A stretch of 64,000 bases of DNA from SAR202 cluster bacterium AC-647-N09_OGT_505m (GTDB taxonomy: Bacteria; Chloroflexota; Dehalococcoidia; UBA2985). Shown here in pieces: positions 1 through 7,639 of this stretch. Position numbers and translations under genes: made by a program. Location of the stretch: contig VEXC01000001.1 of NCBI GenBank assembly GCA_009391225.1, positions 1 to 64,000 on the forward strand, given 5' to 3'. Each line of letters starts with the position of its first letter. The stretch's first letter is position 1. The notes beneath the pieces were generated by a model. It did no database searches. It saw only the letters and a list, made by a program, of their open reading frames with translations, and was not told the DNA's origin.

Positions 1-375
1 GGTTGTCATGAGCTGAATCGCATATCGTCTCAAATCCGTACCCTTCGTTGTCCATCAGGGTAAGGTCTTCTAGGCGAAACTCAGATCGGCTTGGTTCTAG
101 CATGGAAATGGCCACTCTTAACCCTTCATATATCCTAAAGCACGTTATTATTGTATCAGGATTACCCCAGCAACGGAGTTCTTATGGATTAGTATATATC
201 TGAGAGGATTCTACGCTACGAGACCGCCATAGAAAGACAAATCTACAAAGCCCTTCACGAATTGATAAGGCTACAGATGGTCAGTCAGGGGCAGAGGCCA
301 CCGGCACCAGTAGCGATAGACCTAGAGGTCTCGCGAGGTGACTAATGGGTTCGTTTGGGGAAAAAGAGATTCCTC
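1..375. other. Intergenic, no gene recognised
   Basis: I see no convincing coding region, RNA gene or repeat in this stretch on either strand. It lies downstream of the minus-strand propeller fragment that ends at 376. Confidence 0.4.
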
Positions 376-657
376 TTATTCAGATGAAGACCATGCGGGG
401 GTATAGCTCTTGTTACTGTAGGTAAGCCGTGTCTGACCAGTTCCATCTGCGTTCATGACGTAGATCTCAGGGTGGCCGTCCCGTTGGGAGCTGAAGGCTA
501 TCTTGGAACCGTCTGGTGACCAGGCTGGGTCATTGTCAACGGCGGGGTTGGTGGTCAGGCGAGTCTGACCACTACCGTCCGCATAGATGACGTAAATATC
601 GTAGCTGCCATACCCGTATGAATAGAAGGTAATGTTGGAGCCGTCGGGCCGTACATC
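376..657 (-). pseudogene. TolB/PD40-type beta-propeller C-terminal fragment
   Basis: The minus-strand reading frame directly after the stop of the methyltransferase gene encodes 93 residues with no start codon. It carries the hallmark WD40-like PD40 blade repeats: RPDGSNI, AWSPDGSKIAFSS and DIYV/EIYVMNADGTGQTRLT, twice. These repeats occur in TolB and related periplasmic or surface propellers. The fragment is in the same frame as the upstream methyltransferase, separated only by the TGA at 658-660, so it looks like the surviving tail of a propeller gene joined to the methyltransferase 3' end by a deletion. It holds about two blades where complete proteins have six or seven. It is probably not translated on its own. 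Confidence 0.75.
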
Positions 658-1617
658 TCAACCATTTGTATCCCTAAGGTTACTAGCAGTGAGAACTCTT
701 ATATGTTCCGGAGTAGTTCCGCAGCAGCCGCCGATAATCGTTGCTCCACAAGCAACCCATTCATGAGCATAATCTAAATATTTCTCAGGATCAGTGCCGC
801 GAAGAGATCGACCTTGCTGTGATATCTTGGGTGCCTGACCGATTTCATCCTCCACCCTTCCCCCATGGGCATAAGCACCTATGGGCAATGACGTGTAAAT
901 CTTCAATTCTCGCAAGGCATCAGCGGTAACTTGTGGTGGTGAGTGCATTATGCAAAAGGCTTTCACATTCGGTGATGAGCTAGCAATAACTGCATCAGCA
1001 ATTGTTTCCCCTACATGCCTACCCATTACACCTAAATAAATCTGGCCATCATGCCTTTCACAGGACAATCCAACCCAAACAGGAAGATCTGTTTCCATCG
1101 CGGCCCCAATAGCAGCTTTCAAATCAACGGTCCTGGAAAACATTTCCAAAACGATGAGGTCTACTCCAGCCCCAGCTAGAATCTTGACTTGTTCTCGGTA
1201 ATCTTCTAGGGCCTCTTCATATGAGGGGATAATTTCTGGGTGACCCTTTGGCTCGAATGCTGACATAGAGCCCGCTATCACTACAGTTTCTTCAGCATCA
1301 CAAGTTTTTCTTGCATCTATCGCCAGTCTGACAGACTGTTTATTGATTGCCTCTGTTTGTTCGGACAGTCCATCGGTTGCCAATGTAGCTCGGCTAGTAG
1401 AAAAAGTGTTAGTAATGATGATTTCAGCCCCGGCAAGGATATAATCCCGGTGTATATCCCGTACCAAGTCCGGGGATGTAATGTTGGGATTGGCTGACCA
1501 GGAACGGCTGGAATCTAGGGTAACCCCACGCCGTGATATCTCGGTTCCGGTTCCACCATCCATAATGACGATTCTATTAGAATCCAATCTGTCCTGTAGA
1601 GAACGAGCCAGAGCCAT
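658..1617 (-). CDS. Homocysteine S-methyltransferase family protein
   Basis: A 319-residue cytoplasmic protein of the zinc-dependent homocysteine S-methyltransferase (BHMT/MmuM, Pfam S-methyl_trans) family, which transfers a methyl group from a donor such as betaine or S-methylmethionine to homocysteine. The N-terminal DGGTGTE motif (residues 20-26) is the family signature. The three expected zinc-ligand cysteines are visible: C222 in AFCIMHS, and C298/C299 in GGCCGTTPEHI. Length fits the single-domain family. AGGAGA sits 7 bases before the ATG at 1617. The gene stands alone; a promoter-like TTATAAT repeat and a tRNA 3' fragment lie upstream. The extreme C-terminus runs straight into a propeller fragment, so the last few residues may be foreign. 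The methyl donor cannot be told from sequence. Confidence 0.88.
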   Translation of the reverse strand: MALARSLQDRLDSNRIVIMDGGTGTEISRRGVTLDSSRSWSANPNITSPDLVRDIHRDYILAGAEIIITNTFSTSRATLATDGLSEQTEAINKQSVRLAIDARKTCDAEETVVIAGSMSAFEPKGHPEIIPSYEEALEDYREQVKILAGAGVDLIVLEMFSRTVDLKAAIGAAMETDLPVWVGLSCERHDGQIYLGVMGRHVGETIADAVIASSSPNVKAFCIMHSPPQVTADALRELKIYTSLPIGAYAHGGRVEDEIGQAPKISQQGRSLRGTDPEKYLDYAHEWVACGATIIGGCCGTTPEHIRVLTASNLRDTNG

Positions 1618-1672
1618 ACTTAAGTCTCCTATGAAAAACTAAGAATAAAACATCGCTAGACTTACCAAGTCA

Positions 1673-1712
1673 TGGGCGATAATGAACTCGAACCATTGAC
1701 CAAAGCCCCATG
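1673..1712 (-). pseudogene. Possible tRNA 3'-end fragment (T-arm plus acceptor)
   Basis: On the minus strand a T-arm-like structure (stem AATGG, loop TTCGAGT, stem TCATT) is followed by a 7-base acceptor-like strand ATCGCCC and an A. No matching 5' half (GGGCGAT...) or anticodon arm precedes it. It resembles the tRNA 3' ends at 3051 and 8423 and could be an old integration scar, but it is short and a chance resemblance is possible. Confidence 0.35.
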
Positions 1713-1720
1713 TGCCACTC

Positions 1721-1767
1721 CCATTATAACCCGTCCAAGGGGATGCCTTAGAGCAGGGGCGGTTGTG
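1721..1767 (-). repeat. Dispersed intergenic repeat, module B, with TTATAAT core
   Basis: One copy of a repeated element whose plus-strand form is CCCAATTATAACCCGTCAGG followed by GTATGCCGCAG..CAGGGGCGGTTGTG. Other copies are at 2411, 4751, 9619, 18449, 39238 and 50489, with shorter cores at 6372, 9798, 27670 and 33167. Read on the minus strand this copy gives GACGGGTTATAATGGG about 100 bp upstream of the methyltransferase start, so it may act as its promoter. No good -35 box is seen at 16-18 bp. Confidence 0.7.
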
Positions 1768-1818
1768 CAAGACGAGGGAATATGTGAGGGCGAGAGGATG
1801 TGATTCGCGGTTATCAAG

Positions 1819-2310
1819 CTATTGTGAGGTAGGGTGTCGGGGGGCTGGGCCGTGTTTGTTTGTTCCCTCATCACCTGGCTTGATCGCCCACACAATTAGA
1901 ACTATGGCCGGGACAATCAAAAGGATACCAAGTTGCCACCAACCCGTCCTATTGATGTCGTGTAGCCTTCTGGCTCCCAATGCCAGTCCAGGTATTAATA
2001 TACCCAGACCGAACAACCCACTAATCAAGCCATTCCCGGTACGCCAGTCAAATGTGCCTACCATAATGTCGACAGCGCTCAATATCACGTCGGCAAGTAC
2101 GGCAAACAAAACCCACCACCAGTACTCAGCCCGTGTAGACCTACTCGAAAAATCAAAATAATGTTGAAAACCGAGACTGATGGCATCAGGGAAACTTACC
2201 CTTCCCTGAGAAGTTGAATCGCCTGCTGTATACGCACCTAAAGAAGTTCCACACACTACACAGAACCGACCATCTTCTGAGTTATCGTTACCGCATCGTG
2301 GGCATTTCAT
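1819..2310 (-). CDS. Zinc-ribbon DUF805 membrane protein
   Basis: A 163-residue protein with an N-terminal zinc ribbon (CPRCGN...CVVCG) followed by a DUF805 domain with about four membrane segments. The family signature RSTRAEYWWW and the ARRLHDINRTGWWQL loop are present, as is the usual C-terminal GTNKHGP. DUF805 proteins are small inner-membrane proteins of unknown function. I chose the ATG at 2310, which begins MKCPRCGN, because zinc-ribbon members normally start there; the in-frame upstream ATG at 2352 adds 14 residues with no homology-like features. Two further DUF805 genes lie at 29051 and 39392, the latter closely similar in the ARRLHDINRTGWW region, so this is a local paralog set. Confidence 0.85.
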   Translation of the reverse strand: MKCPRCGNDNSEDGRFCVVCGTSLGAYTAGDSTSQGRVSFPDAISLGFQHYFDFSSRSTRAEYWWWVLFAVLADVILSAVDIMVGTFDWRTGNGLISGLFGLGILIPGLALGARRLHDINRTGWWQLGILLIVPAIVLIVWAIKPGDEGTNKHGPAPRHPTSQ

Positions 2311-2368
2311 GTCAATTGCGCTCCTGTCCCGGTGTGGGGTGGATACAGGCATAGAAATCTACATCTCC

Positions 2369-2463
2369 ATTGTAACCAATCTCCCATGTGACTTCTAGGT
2401 TTGTGTTCCAAGATGATAAACCCGCGGGGGGGTATGCCGCAGGCTATAGGCCGGTTGTGAGGA
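2369..2463. repeat. Dispersed intergenic repeat, modules A plus B
   Basis: This copy shows both modules in order: a degenerate A module (CCATTGTAACCAATCTCCCATGTGACTTCTAGG, cf. 3942 and 15762) and then module B (ACCCGCGGGGGGGTATGCCGCAGGC..GGCCGGTTGTGAGGACG). The TTATAAT core is decayed to GATAAAC. It links the two modules into one composite element. Confidence 0.6.
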
Positions 2464-2529
2464 CGTTATTAGGTGGCCAATAAGAGTATTGTGAGAAGGA
2501 ATACTGGCTTCGAAGATACCATGAAAAAC

Positions 2530-2949
2530 CTAGTCTAGAAATCTGGTCATTTCGTTTGCAGTAGGAACACGGCAACGCTCATTCTTCCCAAACCAACCAT
2601 ATCGACGTCGTGCAAACGCATCGTAAACCATGTCACGGATCCACTTTGGTATCAAGTAGAAGAGAGATGTTGCCTTGTATACGCCGCCAATGTCCACCGT
2701 TATCGACAAAATGGCATCAGATTTTGTCATTGCTTTTCCGTGCCTCACATAGACCACATTATTCAAGTTCTGTACTGATTGGAGAGGATAGCCATATGAT
2801 GGAAGGGTAATCTCGGCAATCTCTGATTGGAGAGTCGCGAATCTGAACGACCCTACTGAGTCTATATCTAGTAAGAAATCCACCATCTTATTACAAGCGA
2901 CGCAATAACCATCAAAGAAGATTACCCTGGCAGGCAAACGGCTATTCAT
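2530..2949 (-). CDS. DUF393 (DCC family) thiol-disulfide oxidoreductase-like protein
   Basis: A 139-residue protein of the DCC/DUF393 family. The N-terminal VIFFDGYCVACNK carries the family DGxCxxC motif (C16 and C19), followed by the typical D..G.FRFATLQS strand. The family is predicted to be thioredoxin-like and redox-active; its substrates are unknown. No signal peptide is visible, so it is probably cytoplasmic. The ATG at 2949 gives the expected length. It is a single gene in minus orientation; a tRNA 3' half with the same orientation lies about 100 bp upstream. Confidence 0.85.
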   Translation of the reverse strand: MNSRLPARVIFFDGYCVACNKMVDFLLDIDSVGSFRFATLQSEIAEITLPSYGYPLQSVQNLNNVVYVRHGKAMTKSDAILSITVDIGGVYKATSLFYLIPKWIRDMVYDAFARRRYGWFGKNERCRVPTANEMTRFLD

Positions 2950-3050
2950 TAGGCCCCATGGCCCAATATACCAACATCAGATTTATGACATATGTTCGGC
3001 GTGGAGTGCCTCAGATCTCTCTTCGAGGGGCCATCTCGCACCTAGGATTG

Positions 3051-3095
3051 TGGCGGAACTGAGGGGACTCAAACCCCTGACCCTCTGCTTGCAAA
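3051..3095 (-). pseudogene. tRNA 3' half, anticodon loop TTTGCAA (TGC, Ala-like)
   Basis: On the minus strand the 3' half of a tRNA can be laid out completely: anticodon loop TTTGCAA, 3' stem GCAGA, variable loop GGGTC, T-stem AGGGG, T-loop TTTGAGT, T-stem CCCCT, acceptor CAGTTCC, G73 and CCA. The matching 5' half is absent. A broken tyrosine recombinase begins immediately on the side where the 5' half should be. This is the classic look of an attachment-site remnant left by tRNA-targeted integration. TGC would make it alanine, although G73 is unusual for tRNA-Ala. Confidence 0.75.
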
Positions 3096-3105
3096 GCCCA
3101 GAATA

Positions 3106-3914
3106 GACTTTCATTTAGCTTCAGAGAATGTACTTGAAAGCTTCATTAATGACAAGAAGAACACTAAGGGCCTGACCACCAGTGGGGAAGAGTGGCCTAG
3201 GTATACTGTAGGGAGATTCTTAATGTGGCTCCCAGTTCCTCTCCCCCTAGTTGATCTGGAGCATGTGGTTAGGTTCCTTGGACTCTACGACACGAAACCT
3301 TGGCGTAAACACGCCTTCTACCGTGCCAACAAGAGCTTCTGGAAGTGGGCCTCTCGTACCTATGACATACCCAATCCTATGATTGACCGTTGGGGTAATG
3401 CTGTCATCGAGGCCCCCATGACACCAGACAATGTTCACAGGTTGCTTGAAACAGCCTCCTGCATTCGTGACAGGGCTATCATTTCCCTTCTTGCTGACTC
3501 AGGGGCGAGGAGGAGTGAAATAGTTGCAATAAAGACGAAGGATGTGGATTTAGAGAAGAACTGTATCAAGGTTATGGGGAAGGGCAACAAAGAGGGGTAT
3601 CTGATATTTGGTGAAGTTACGAAGACCTATATCCTTAAACAAAACACCTAGAAGAAAACAATGCCATTGACACACTCTTTGATTTGGATACAGAGGGCTT
3701 AAAGACGATGCTCAGAAGGCTTCAGGTTCGTACAGGCATCAAATGTAATGCCCATAGCTTCCGTAGAGGGTTTGCAACAGAGCTAAGAAGAAAAGGTCTA
3801 TCGGAGTTAGATATTGCAGAGTTGGGCAGATGGTCTAGTACGGAGATGGTTCAACGTTACTCTAGGGCTTATACATTCCAAGATGCTGCTACTAGGTATA
3901 AGGCTATTGTGTGA
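3106..3914 (+). pseudogene. Tyrosine recombinase (integrase), frameshifted and 5'-truncated
   Basis: Two reading frames together make one site-specific recombinase. The first (open from about 3106, ATG at 3223, to the stop at 3651) has a SAM-like N-terminal domain and the catalytic-domain start SGARRSEIVAIKTKDVDL with the first catalytic Arg. The second (to 3914) has HSFRRGFATELRRKGL (H-x-x-R box) and ELGRWSSTEMVQRYSRA ending in the Tyr nucleophile region. A single shift near 3640 (AAACAAAACACC) would rejoin them. No start codon is found before the frame runs into the tRNA 3' half at 3051-3095. The enzyme therefore looks inactive, a remnant of an island inserted at that tRNA. A sequencing error could mimic the frameshift. 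Confidence 0.85.
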
Positions 3915-3941
3915 TAGGAGGGAGATATATCCCTATACCCC

Positions 3942-3972
3942 TCCCGTTGTACCTAATCCCCCATGGGACTTC
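3942..3972. repeat. Dispersed repeat, module A
   Basis: Contains CCCGTTGTACCTAATCCCCC, repeated identically at 15763 and continuing with CATGGGACTTCTGACC here and CATTGGGCTCCTAGCC there. A diverged copy is at 2369, and partial copies of its right end are near 4720 and 7508. It lies in the gap between the integrase remnant and the next promoter. Confidence 0.65.
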
Positions 3973-3992
3973 TGACCACAAATCTATAAAAG

Positions 3993-4056
3993 ATGTAACC
4001 TTGAATTCTCTTTCTTAGGAATGTATAATGTGTAGTATAGGTTACATTTGTTACAT
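3993..4056 (+). promoter_or_regulatory. Candidate operator: inverted ATGTAACC / GGTTACAT sites around the promoter
   Basis: ATGTAACC at 3993-4000 is mirrored by GGTTACAT at 4040-4047, followed by a further TTACAT at 4051-4056. The sites flank the promoter at 4001-4029 and end 12 bp before the first gene. A Cro/CI-type repressor is encoded as the second gene of the same transcript (4483), so autoregulation is a natural reading. This is inference. Confidence 0.45.
4001..4029 (+). promoter_or_regulatory. Sigma70-like promoter of the membrane protein/HTH operon
   Basis: TTGAAT (4001-4006), a 17-bp spacer and a perfect TATAAT (4024-4029). Transcription would start near 4036, about 30 bases before the ATG at 4068, with GGAGG ahead of the start codon. 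Confidence 0.75.
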
Positions 4057-4067
4057 TTGGAGGAGTC

Positions 4068-4481
4068 ATGAAAATGGAAAATGTTGTACCTGCAATTTTT
4101 CTGGTTTGTGGTTTAGTTCAAATCATTTTGGGAATAAGTTTCTTTCTAGATTACGAAACATTAGTGCCCGCAATGGGTCTTGGTGCGGCTGGAGCCATAA
4201 CCACCAACTTAAGCTTTGTGATTTTTGGAGTCCTTAATAAAAACAAAGGGCAATTATTTGATGAACGCTTCCGAACACGATGTGTCCCCTATCTAGTATT
4301 GGCTTATGGCATAACCAATATAGGGATTACTCTTACCATCTCTTCAGTTTTCTACGACGTTGGGTCTGTCAAGGGCATCGACGTCTTGCTTCTGGATATT
4401 GCGGGATTCTTGCTCCTTGGGATGGGAATACCTTTGGTTCTGCTTGCATTGACTGAATTTGCTGAGGATCGGAAAGCCTAA
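4068..4481 (+). CDS. Small four-helix membrane protein, unknown function
   Basis: A 137-residue hydrophobic protein with four predicted membrane helices at roughly residues 5-27, 34-56, 75-97 and 107-129, and short charged loops (NKNKGQLFDERFRTR). I do not recognise the family. A strong ribosome site (TTTGGAGGAGTC) precedes the ATG. The stop (TAA at 4479-4481) is directly followed by the ATG of an HTH regulator, so the two are co-transcribed. Small membrane protein/XRE regulator pairs of this layout are common in bacteria, where the membrane protein may sense or modulate the regulator. That role is only inferred here. Confidence 0.75.
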   Translation: MKMENVVPAIFLVCGLVQIILGISFFLDYETLVPAMGLGAAGAITTNLSFVIFGVLNKNKGQLFDERFRTRCVPYLVLAYGITNIGITLTISSVFYDVGSVKGIDVLLLDIAGFLLLGMGIPLVLLALTEFAEDRKA

Positions 4482-4482
4482 C

Positions 4483-4695
4483 ATGGGAAAGAACCACAAA
4501 GAATTAAACAACCAATTAGAAGAACGTCGAAGGGCGTTAGGTCTTACCCAGTTAGAACTTGCTGAAAAAGTCGGGGTTTCTAGAAAGAGTATTAATTCGA
4601 TTGAAAACGGAATCTATATTCCTACTACAGTGCTAGCACTGAAAATGGCAACAGCATTGAATTGCACAATCCATGACCTGTTTCAGTTGCCTTGA
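4483..4695 (+). CDS. XRE-family HTH transcriptional regulator (Cro/CI type)
   Basis: A 70-residue single-domain DNA-binding protein. The helix-turn-helix is clear: LEERRRALGLTQLELAEKVG, then VSRKSINSIENGIYIPTT and a C-terminal ALNCTIHDLFQ, like the compact YozG-type regulators of Firmicutes. I chose the ATG at 4483 rather than an in-frame TTG at 4459, because the ATG follows the previous stop by one base (TAACATG) and gives the normal length. It is the second gene of an operon with the membrane protein and may bind the paired ATGTAACC/GGTTACAT sites around the operon promoter. Confidence 0.88.
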   Translation: MGKNHKELNNQLEERRRALGLTQLELAEKVGVSRKSINSIENGIYIPTTVLALKMATALNCTIHDLFQLP

Positions 4696-4714
4696 ACTGT
4701 TTCCACCATTCGAA

Positions 4715-4795
4715 CTCTCTATATGGGACTCATAGCCGTTAGGTTCCATCCCCAATTATAACCCGTCAGGGTATGCCGCAGAGCAGGGGCAGTTG
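4715..4795. repeat. Dispersed repeat, right end of module A joined to module B
   Basis: ATGGGACTCATAGCCGTTAGG (end of module A) runs directly into CCCCAATTATAACCCGTCAGG and GTATGCCGCAGAGCAGGGGC (module B). It shows how the modules join. On the minus strand the TTATAAT core at 4755-4761 points toward the convergent HTH gene, so this copy is not an obvious promoter for a neighbour. Confidence 0.65.
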
Positions 4796-4975
4796 GCTAC
4801 GATGTGTGTAAGATTAATTGCCAAGATGTTGGGTCACCCAGTCAAATCCTGAACTCCCTGTCGCACTTGTATTGGTAATGTCATGCTTGACCCAATCCTT
4901 TAATAGCCATCTGAATCCTCCATTAAATCACTGTCTGGCATATGCTGGTGTTCATTACGCATAATCGTTGCTTGT

Positions 4976-6343
4976 CTAATCTCCCGCATGTGCATTGCCC
5001 GCAGTCGCTGTGACGTTGGTAGATGCACCTGGGACTGTGACTGACTGAACGACACTGGAGGGAGTCGATGGGGCACTGTCACCTACACTATTGGTTGCAA
5101 CCACAGTGAATATGTAGTACGCCCCATTGATGAGCGTCGTGAACGTGGCCGTGAGCGTCGAGCCACTAACCGTTATGGTCTGGCCACCAGGACTTGCGGT
5201 CACTGTATAGACCGTGATTGATGATCCACCGTCTGACGATGGAACACTCCACGTCACCGTAGCCTGCCCGTTCTCCGCTGTCGCCGACACGCTGGTCGGG
5301 GCACCTGGGAGTGTGAGTGGCTGAACGACACTGGAGGGAATCGATGGGGCACTGTCACCTACACTATTGGTTGCAACCACAGTGAATGTGTAGTACGTCC
5401 CGTTGGTGAGCCCGGTGAATGTGGCCGTGAGGGTCGAGCCACCGACTGTTATGGTCTGTCCTCCTGGATCCGCGGTCACTTTGTAGGACGTAATCGCAGC
5501 ACCGCCTGTGGATACTGGTGCGCTCCAGAACACCATGGCTTCAGTATTGCTGGCGGCAGCGGTGGCGTTAGTGGGCACGCCTGGGACTGTGGATGTGGGG
5601 AAAGTGGTCTTGGTGTTGCGAGGAGCTAATGGAAGCTCGGTCTTACTACATGACCAACCCCATGACCATGAAATAGCCCATGAAACTGCGTTTTTGTGGG
5701 CTAGATTAATGGAATAGAATACGTATCCCTCAGGTCTTACCACATCTGTTCCAAGTGGACTGTATGTGTCTTCAAATACTATGTTGTTATCCCTATCAAA
5801 CAAAGTGAAAAGAATCTCTAGCTGCGTTACCCATGCAAACTCATCGTTGTTGTAGAACAAGCCCTGCACCAGCCAGCCTCCAGCTGAATATGTTGGCTCC
5901 GTGACAAATTGATGCTCAAGCACAGAATCGTCCGGTATATTGGCGCTGTTATATTTCATAGAGCAGGATTGAGAATCTGGAGAAGGTGATGGTGCCGGGA
6001 TAGGACCAGGAATCGGAACAGCCGTTGCTTTTGCAGGGACAGTTGTATACGTAGGGTATGGTGTATAAGTAGGTACTGGGGTGAAGGTGGGGTATGGCGT
6101 ATATGTGGGATATAGGGTAGGAATGGGGGGCACTGGAGTGGCGGTAGGAGTTGGCGTAGGTACTGGGATGTACGTAGGGTATGGTATTGCCGTCGGAGGT
6201 ACAGGAGTAAGCGTGGTATACGCGGTATAGGTGGGATATGGTGTGTAGGTAGGTAGTGGCTCAACAGTACCACCACTACAAGCCCCCACCAGCAACATAA
6301 GCGCTGGCAGCAGCAGGAATAACTCTACGGACTTCAGTTTCAT
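4976..6343 (-). CDS. Lipoprotein with Pro/Thr/Tyr-rich stalk and fibronectin type III domains
   Basis: A 455-residue predicted lipoprotein. The signal peptide MKLKSVELFLLLPALMLLVG ends in a lipobox with C22 (LVGAC). A tandem PTYTPYPT-type stalk follows to about residue 120, then a beta-rich domain with two cysteines (about 130-245), two near-identical FN3 domains (about 250-430) and the first strand of a third, which ends abruptly in GNAHAGD. The gene therefore looks 3'-truncated. I chose ATG 6343 over the ATG at 6373, because the latter overlaps the TTATAAT promoter element and precedes the signal peptide. The signal peptide closely resembles that of the peroxiredoxin at 33217. The DNA at 5043-5100 and 5334-5391 is an almost exact repeat within the FN3 units. 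Likely a surface binding protein; ligand unknown. Confidence 0.8.
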   Translation of the reverse strand: MKLKSVELFLLLPALMLLVGACSGGTVEPLPTYTPYPTYTAYTTLTPVPPTAIPYPTYIPVPTPTPTATPVPPIPTLYPTYTPYPTFTPVPTYTPYPTYTTVPAKATAVPIPGPIPAPSPSPDSQSCSMKYNSANIPDDSVLEHQFVTEPTYSAGGWLVQGLFYNNDEFAWVTQLEILFTLFDRDNNIVFEDTYSPLGTDVVRPEGYVFYSINLAHKNAVSWAISWSWGWSCSKTELPLAPRNTKTTFPTSTVPGVPTNATAAASNTEAMVFWSAPVSTGGAAITSYKVTADPGGQTITVGGSTLTATFTGLTNGTYYTFTVVATNSVGDSAPSIPSSVVQPLTLPGAPTSVSATAENGQATVTWSVPSSDGGSSITVYTVTASPGGQTITVSGSTLTATFTTLINGAYYIFTVVATNSVGDSAPSTPSSVVQSVTVPGASTNVTATAGNAHAGD

Positions 6344-6365
6344 CTCAACGCCCCCATGTAACTCT

Positions 6366-6387
6366 CCTCCCATTATAACCCGTTCCT
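6366..6387 (-). promoter_or_regulatory. TTATAAT promoter-like core upstream of the FN3 lipoprotein
   Basis: On the minus strand AACGGGTTATAATGGGAGG lies about 30 bases before the chosen start at 6343. It matches the core of the dispersed repeat (GACGGGTTATAATTGGG). The -10-like hexamer is perfect, but no clear -35 is seen. Confidence 0.55.
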
Positions 6388-6444
6388 GAACACCTTGTTG
6401 CTAGCGAAGACGCCATCTGGCAGCTTGGGTCCTAATTCGGATTA

Positions 6445-6550
6445 GCAGGGTAGGGAAGAGGTGATTCTGAAGTGAATGAGTTCCGAGTCTTTGTGAAAGG
6501 ACAAGCAGGGATAATTTACACCTAGAATCGTGTCTATTGTTGTAGATACC
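6445..6550 (+). pseudogene. Degraded CaiB/BaiF CoA-transferase fragment
   Basis: Bases 6445-6480 match 10866-10901 at 34 of 36 positions, in direct orientation. At 10866 this sequence spans the end of the aldo/keto reductase gene and the start of a CoA-transferase remnant. Here the frame GDSEVNE continues into a shortened piece ending KGQAGIIYT, which resembles LLQKAGIIAD of the remnant at 10882 with an internal deletion. No intact gene remains. Confidence 0.5.
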
Positions 6551-6667
6551 GTGGATTGACCGACATCGAAATATAAGTTTATGATGTTGCCATCTCATTT
6601 AGGCTTCCCTCGTAACTTGAGGCTAGTCGAGATGAGAAGTCCCATACTACATCACAGGAGAAGGCGC

Positions 6668-7444
6668 ATGGTTCAACAGCAGGAGTTCGTTAAGTACGAA
6701 ACAAGGGGACACACGGCCATAATCACTATTAACCGCCCCGAGCGTATGAACTCTCTGGGCGCTCTGGTGACCAGTGGCCTTAATCTCTCTTTTGAGAGGG
6801 CCAACAATGATCACGATGTAAGGGTAATTGTGCTCACCGGCGCTGGGGACAGGGCCTTTTGTGCAGGTGGCGACCTGAAGGCCATGGCCGACAGTGCGGC
6901 CTTTGGTGAAGCAGCTACCCAGGAGGTGGGACGGGACATTCTAGGCACCTTTGAGTTGACAAAGCCAGTTGTGGCGGCGATTAACGGCTACTGCCTGGGA
7001 GGAGGATTGGGTATAGCAATGCGCTGTGATATACGCGTCGCCTCTGAGAATGCCTCATTTGGCCTTCCTGAGGTCAAGAGAGGAATCCACTCGCCAGCCT
7101 GGAATCTATCTAACCTGATACCCGCATCCCTGGCAATGGAGATGGCTATAATTGGCGATCCACTAGATGCCAAGCGAGCCCTTGAGGTTGGCCTCGTTAG
7201 TCGCGTCGTACCCCTGGGCAAAGCTCTGGACGAGGCCCTCAATGTTGCCCAAGCCATCTCGGACAACGCCCCTATAGCGGTTCGCGTGATGATGAACGAG
7301 GTGCGCCGCATAGTCCACTCCCGCACTGACCCACTTGCGGACATGGTCAGGTACGGAATCAAGGAGTGCTCCGACTCCGAGGATTCAAAGGAAGGGGCCC
7401 GCGCCTTCGCTGAGAAGAGGAAGCCGGATTTCGCCGGTAATTAG
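6668..7444 (+). CDS. Enoyl-CoA hydratase/isomerase family protein
   Basis: A 258-residue crotonase-fold protein acting on acyl-CoA thioesters, probably hydrating or isomerising an enoyl-CoA in a degradation pathway. Visible motifs are NRPERMNSLG at the N-terminus, the first oxyanion-hole segment GAGDRAFCAGGDLKAM, the second GYCLGGGLGIAMRCDIRVAS, and the catalytic-region FGLPEVKRGI with a candidate acid residue. ATG 6668 was chosen because AGGAGAAGG lies 4-12 bases before it and homology begins there; an upstream in-frame ATG at 6581 adds 29 unlikely residues. A paralog lies at 19370. Substrate is unknown. CoA-transferase debris around it suggests an acyl-CoA catabolic setting. Confidence 0.9.
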   Translation: MVQQQEFVKYETRGHTAIITINRPERMNSLGALVTSGLNLSFERANNDHDVRVIVLTGAGDRAFCAGGDLKAMADSAAFGEAATQEVGRDILGTFELTKPVVAAINGYCLGGGLGIAMRCDIRVASENASFGLPEVKRGIHSPAWNLSNLIPASLAMEMAIIGDPLDAKRALEVGLVSRVVPLGKALDEALNVAQAISDNAPIAVRVMMNEVRRIVHSRTDPLADMVRYGIKECSDSEDSKEGARAFAEKRKPDFAGN

Positions 7445-7639
7445 AGAACAGTAAGGACGCGGCACCCAAGCTTCATCTCATCGCTCCTGTGCGACCATTC
7501 CTTTATCGGATTCCTAGCCCTCAGGTTCCACTCAGCTGTGCCTAACCTTGTCCCTGGCACCCATAGGGAAGTCTGCGCTTAGCACTTAAGTGTAAATAGC
7601 CAAGGGCACTTATTTCAGACCCGGTGCTGTAATGGCACA

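Noticed and set aside
5956..6276. 106-codon frame opposite/within the lipoprotein stalk
   Set aside because: It is a shifted reading of the repetitive Pro/Thr/Tyr codons on the same strand.
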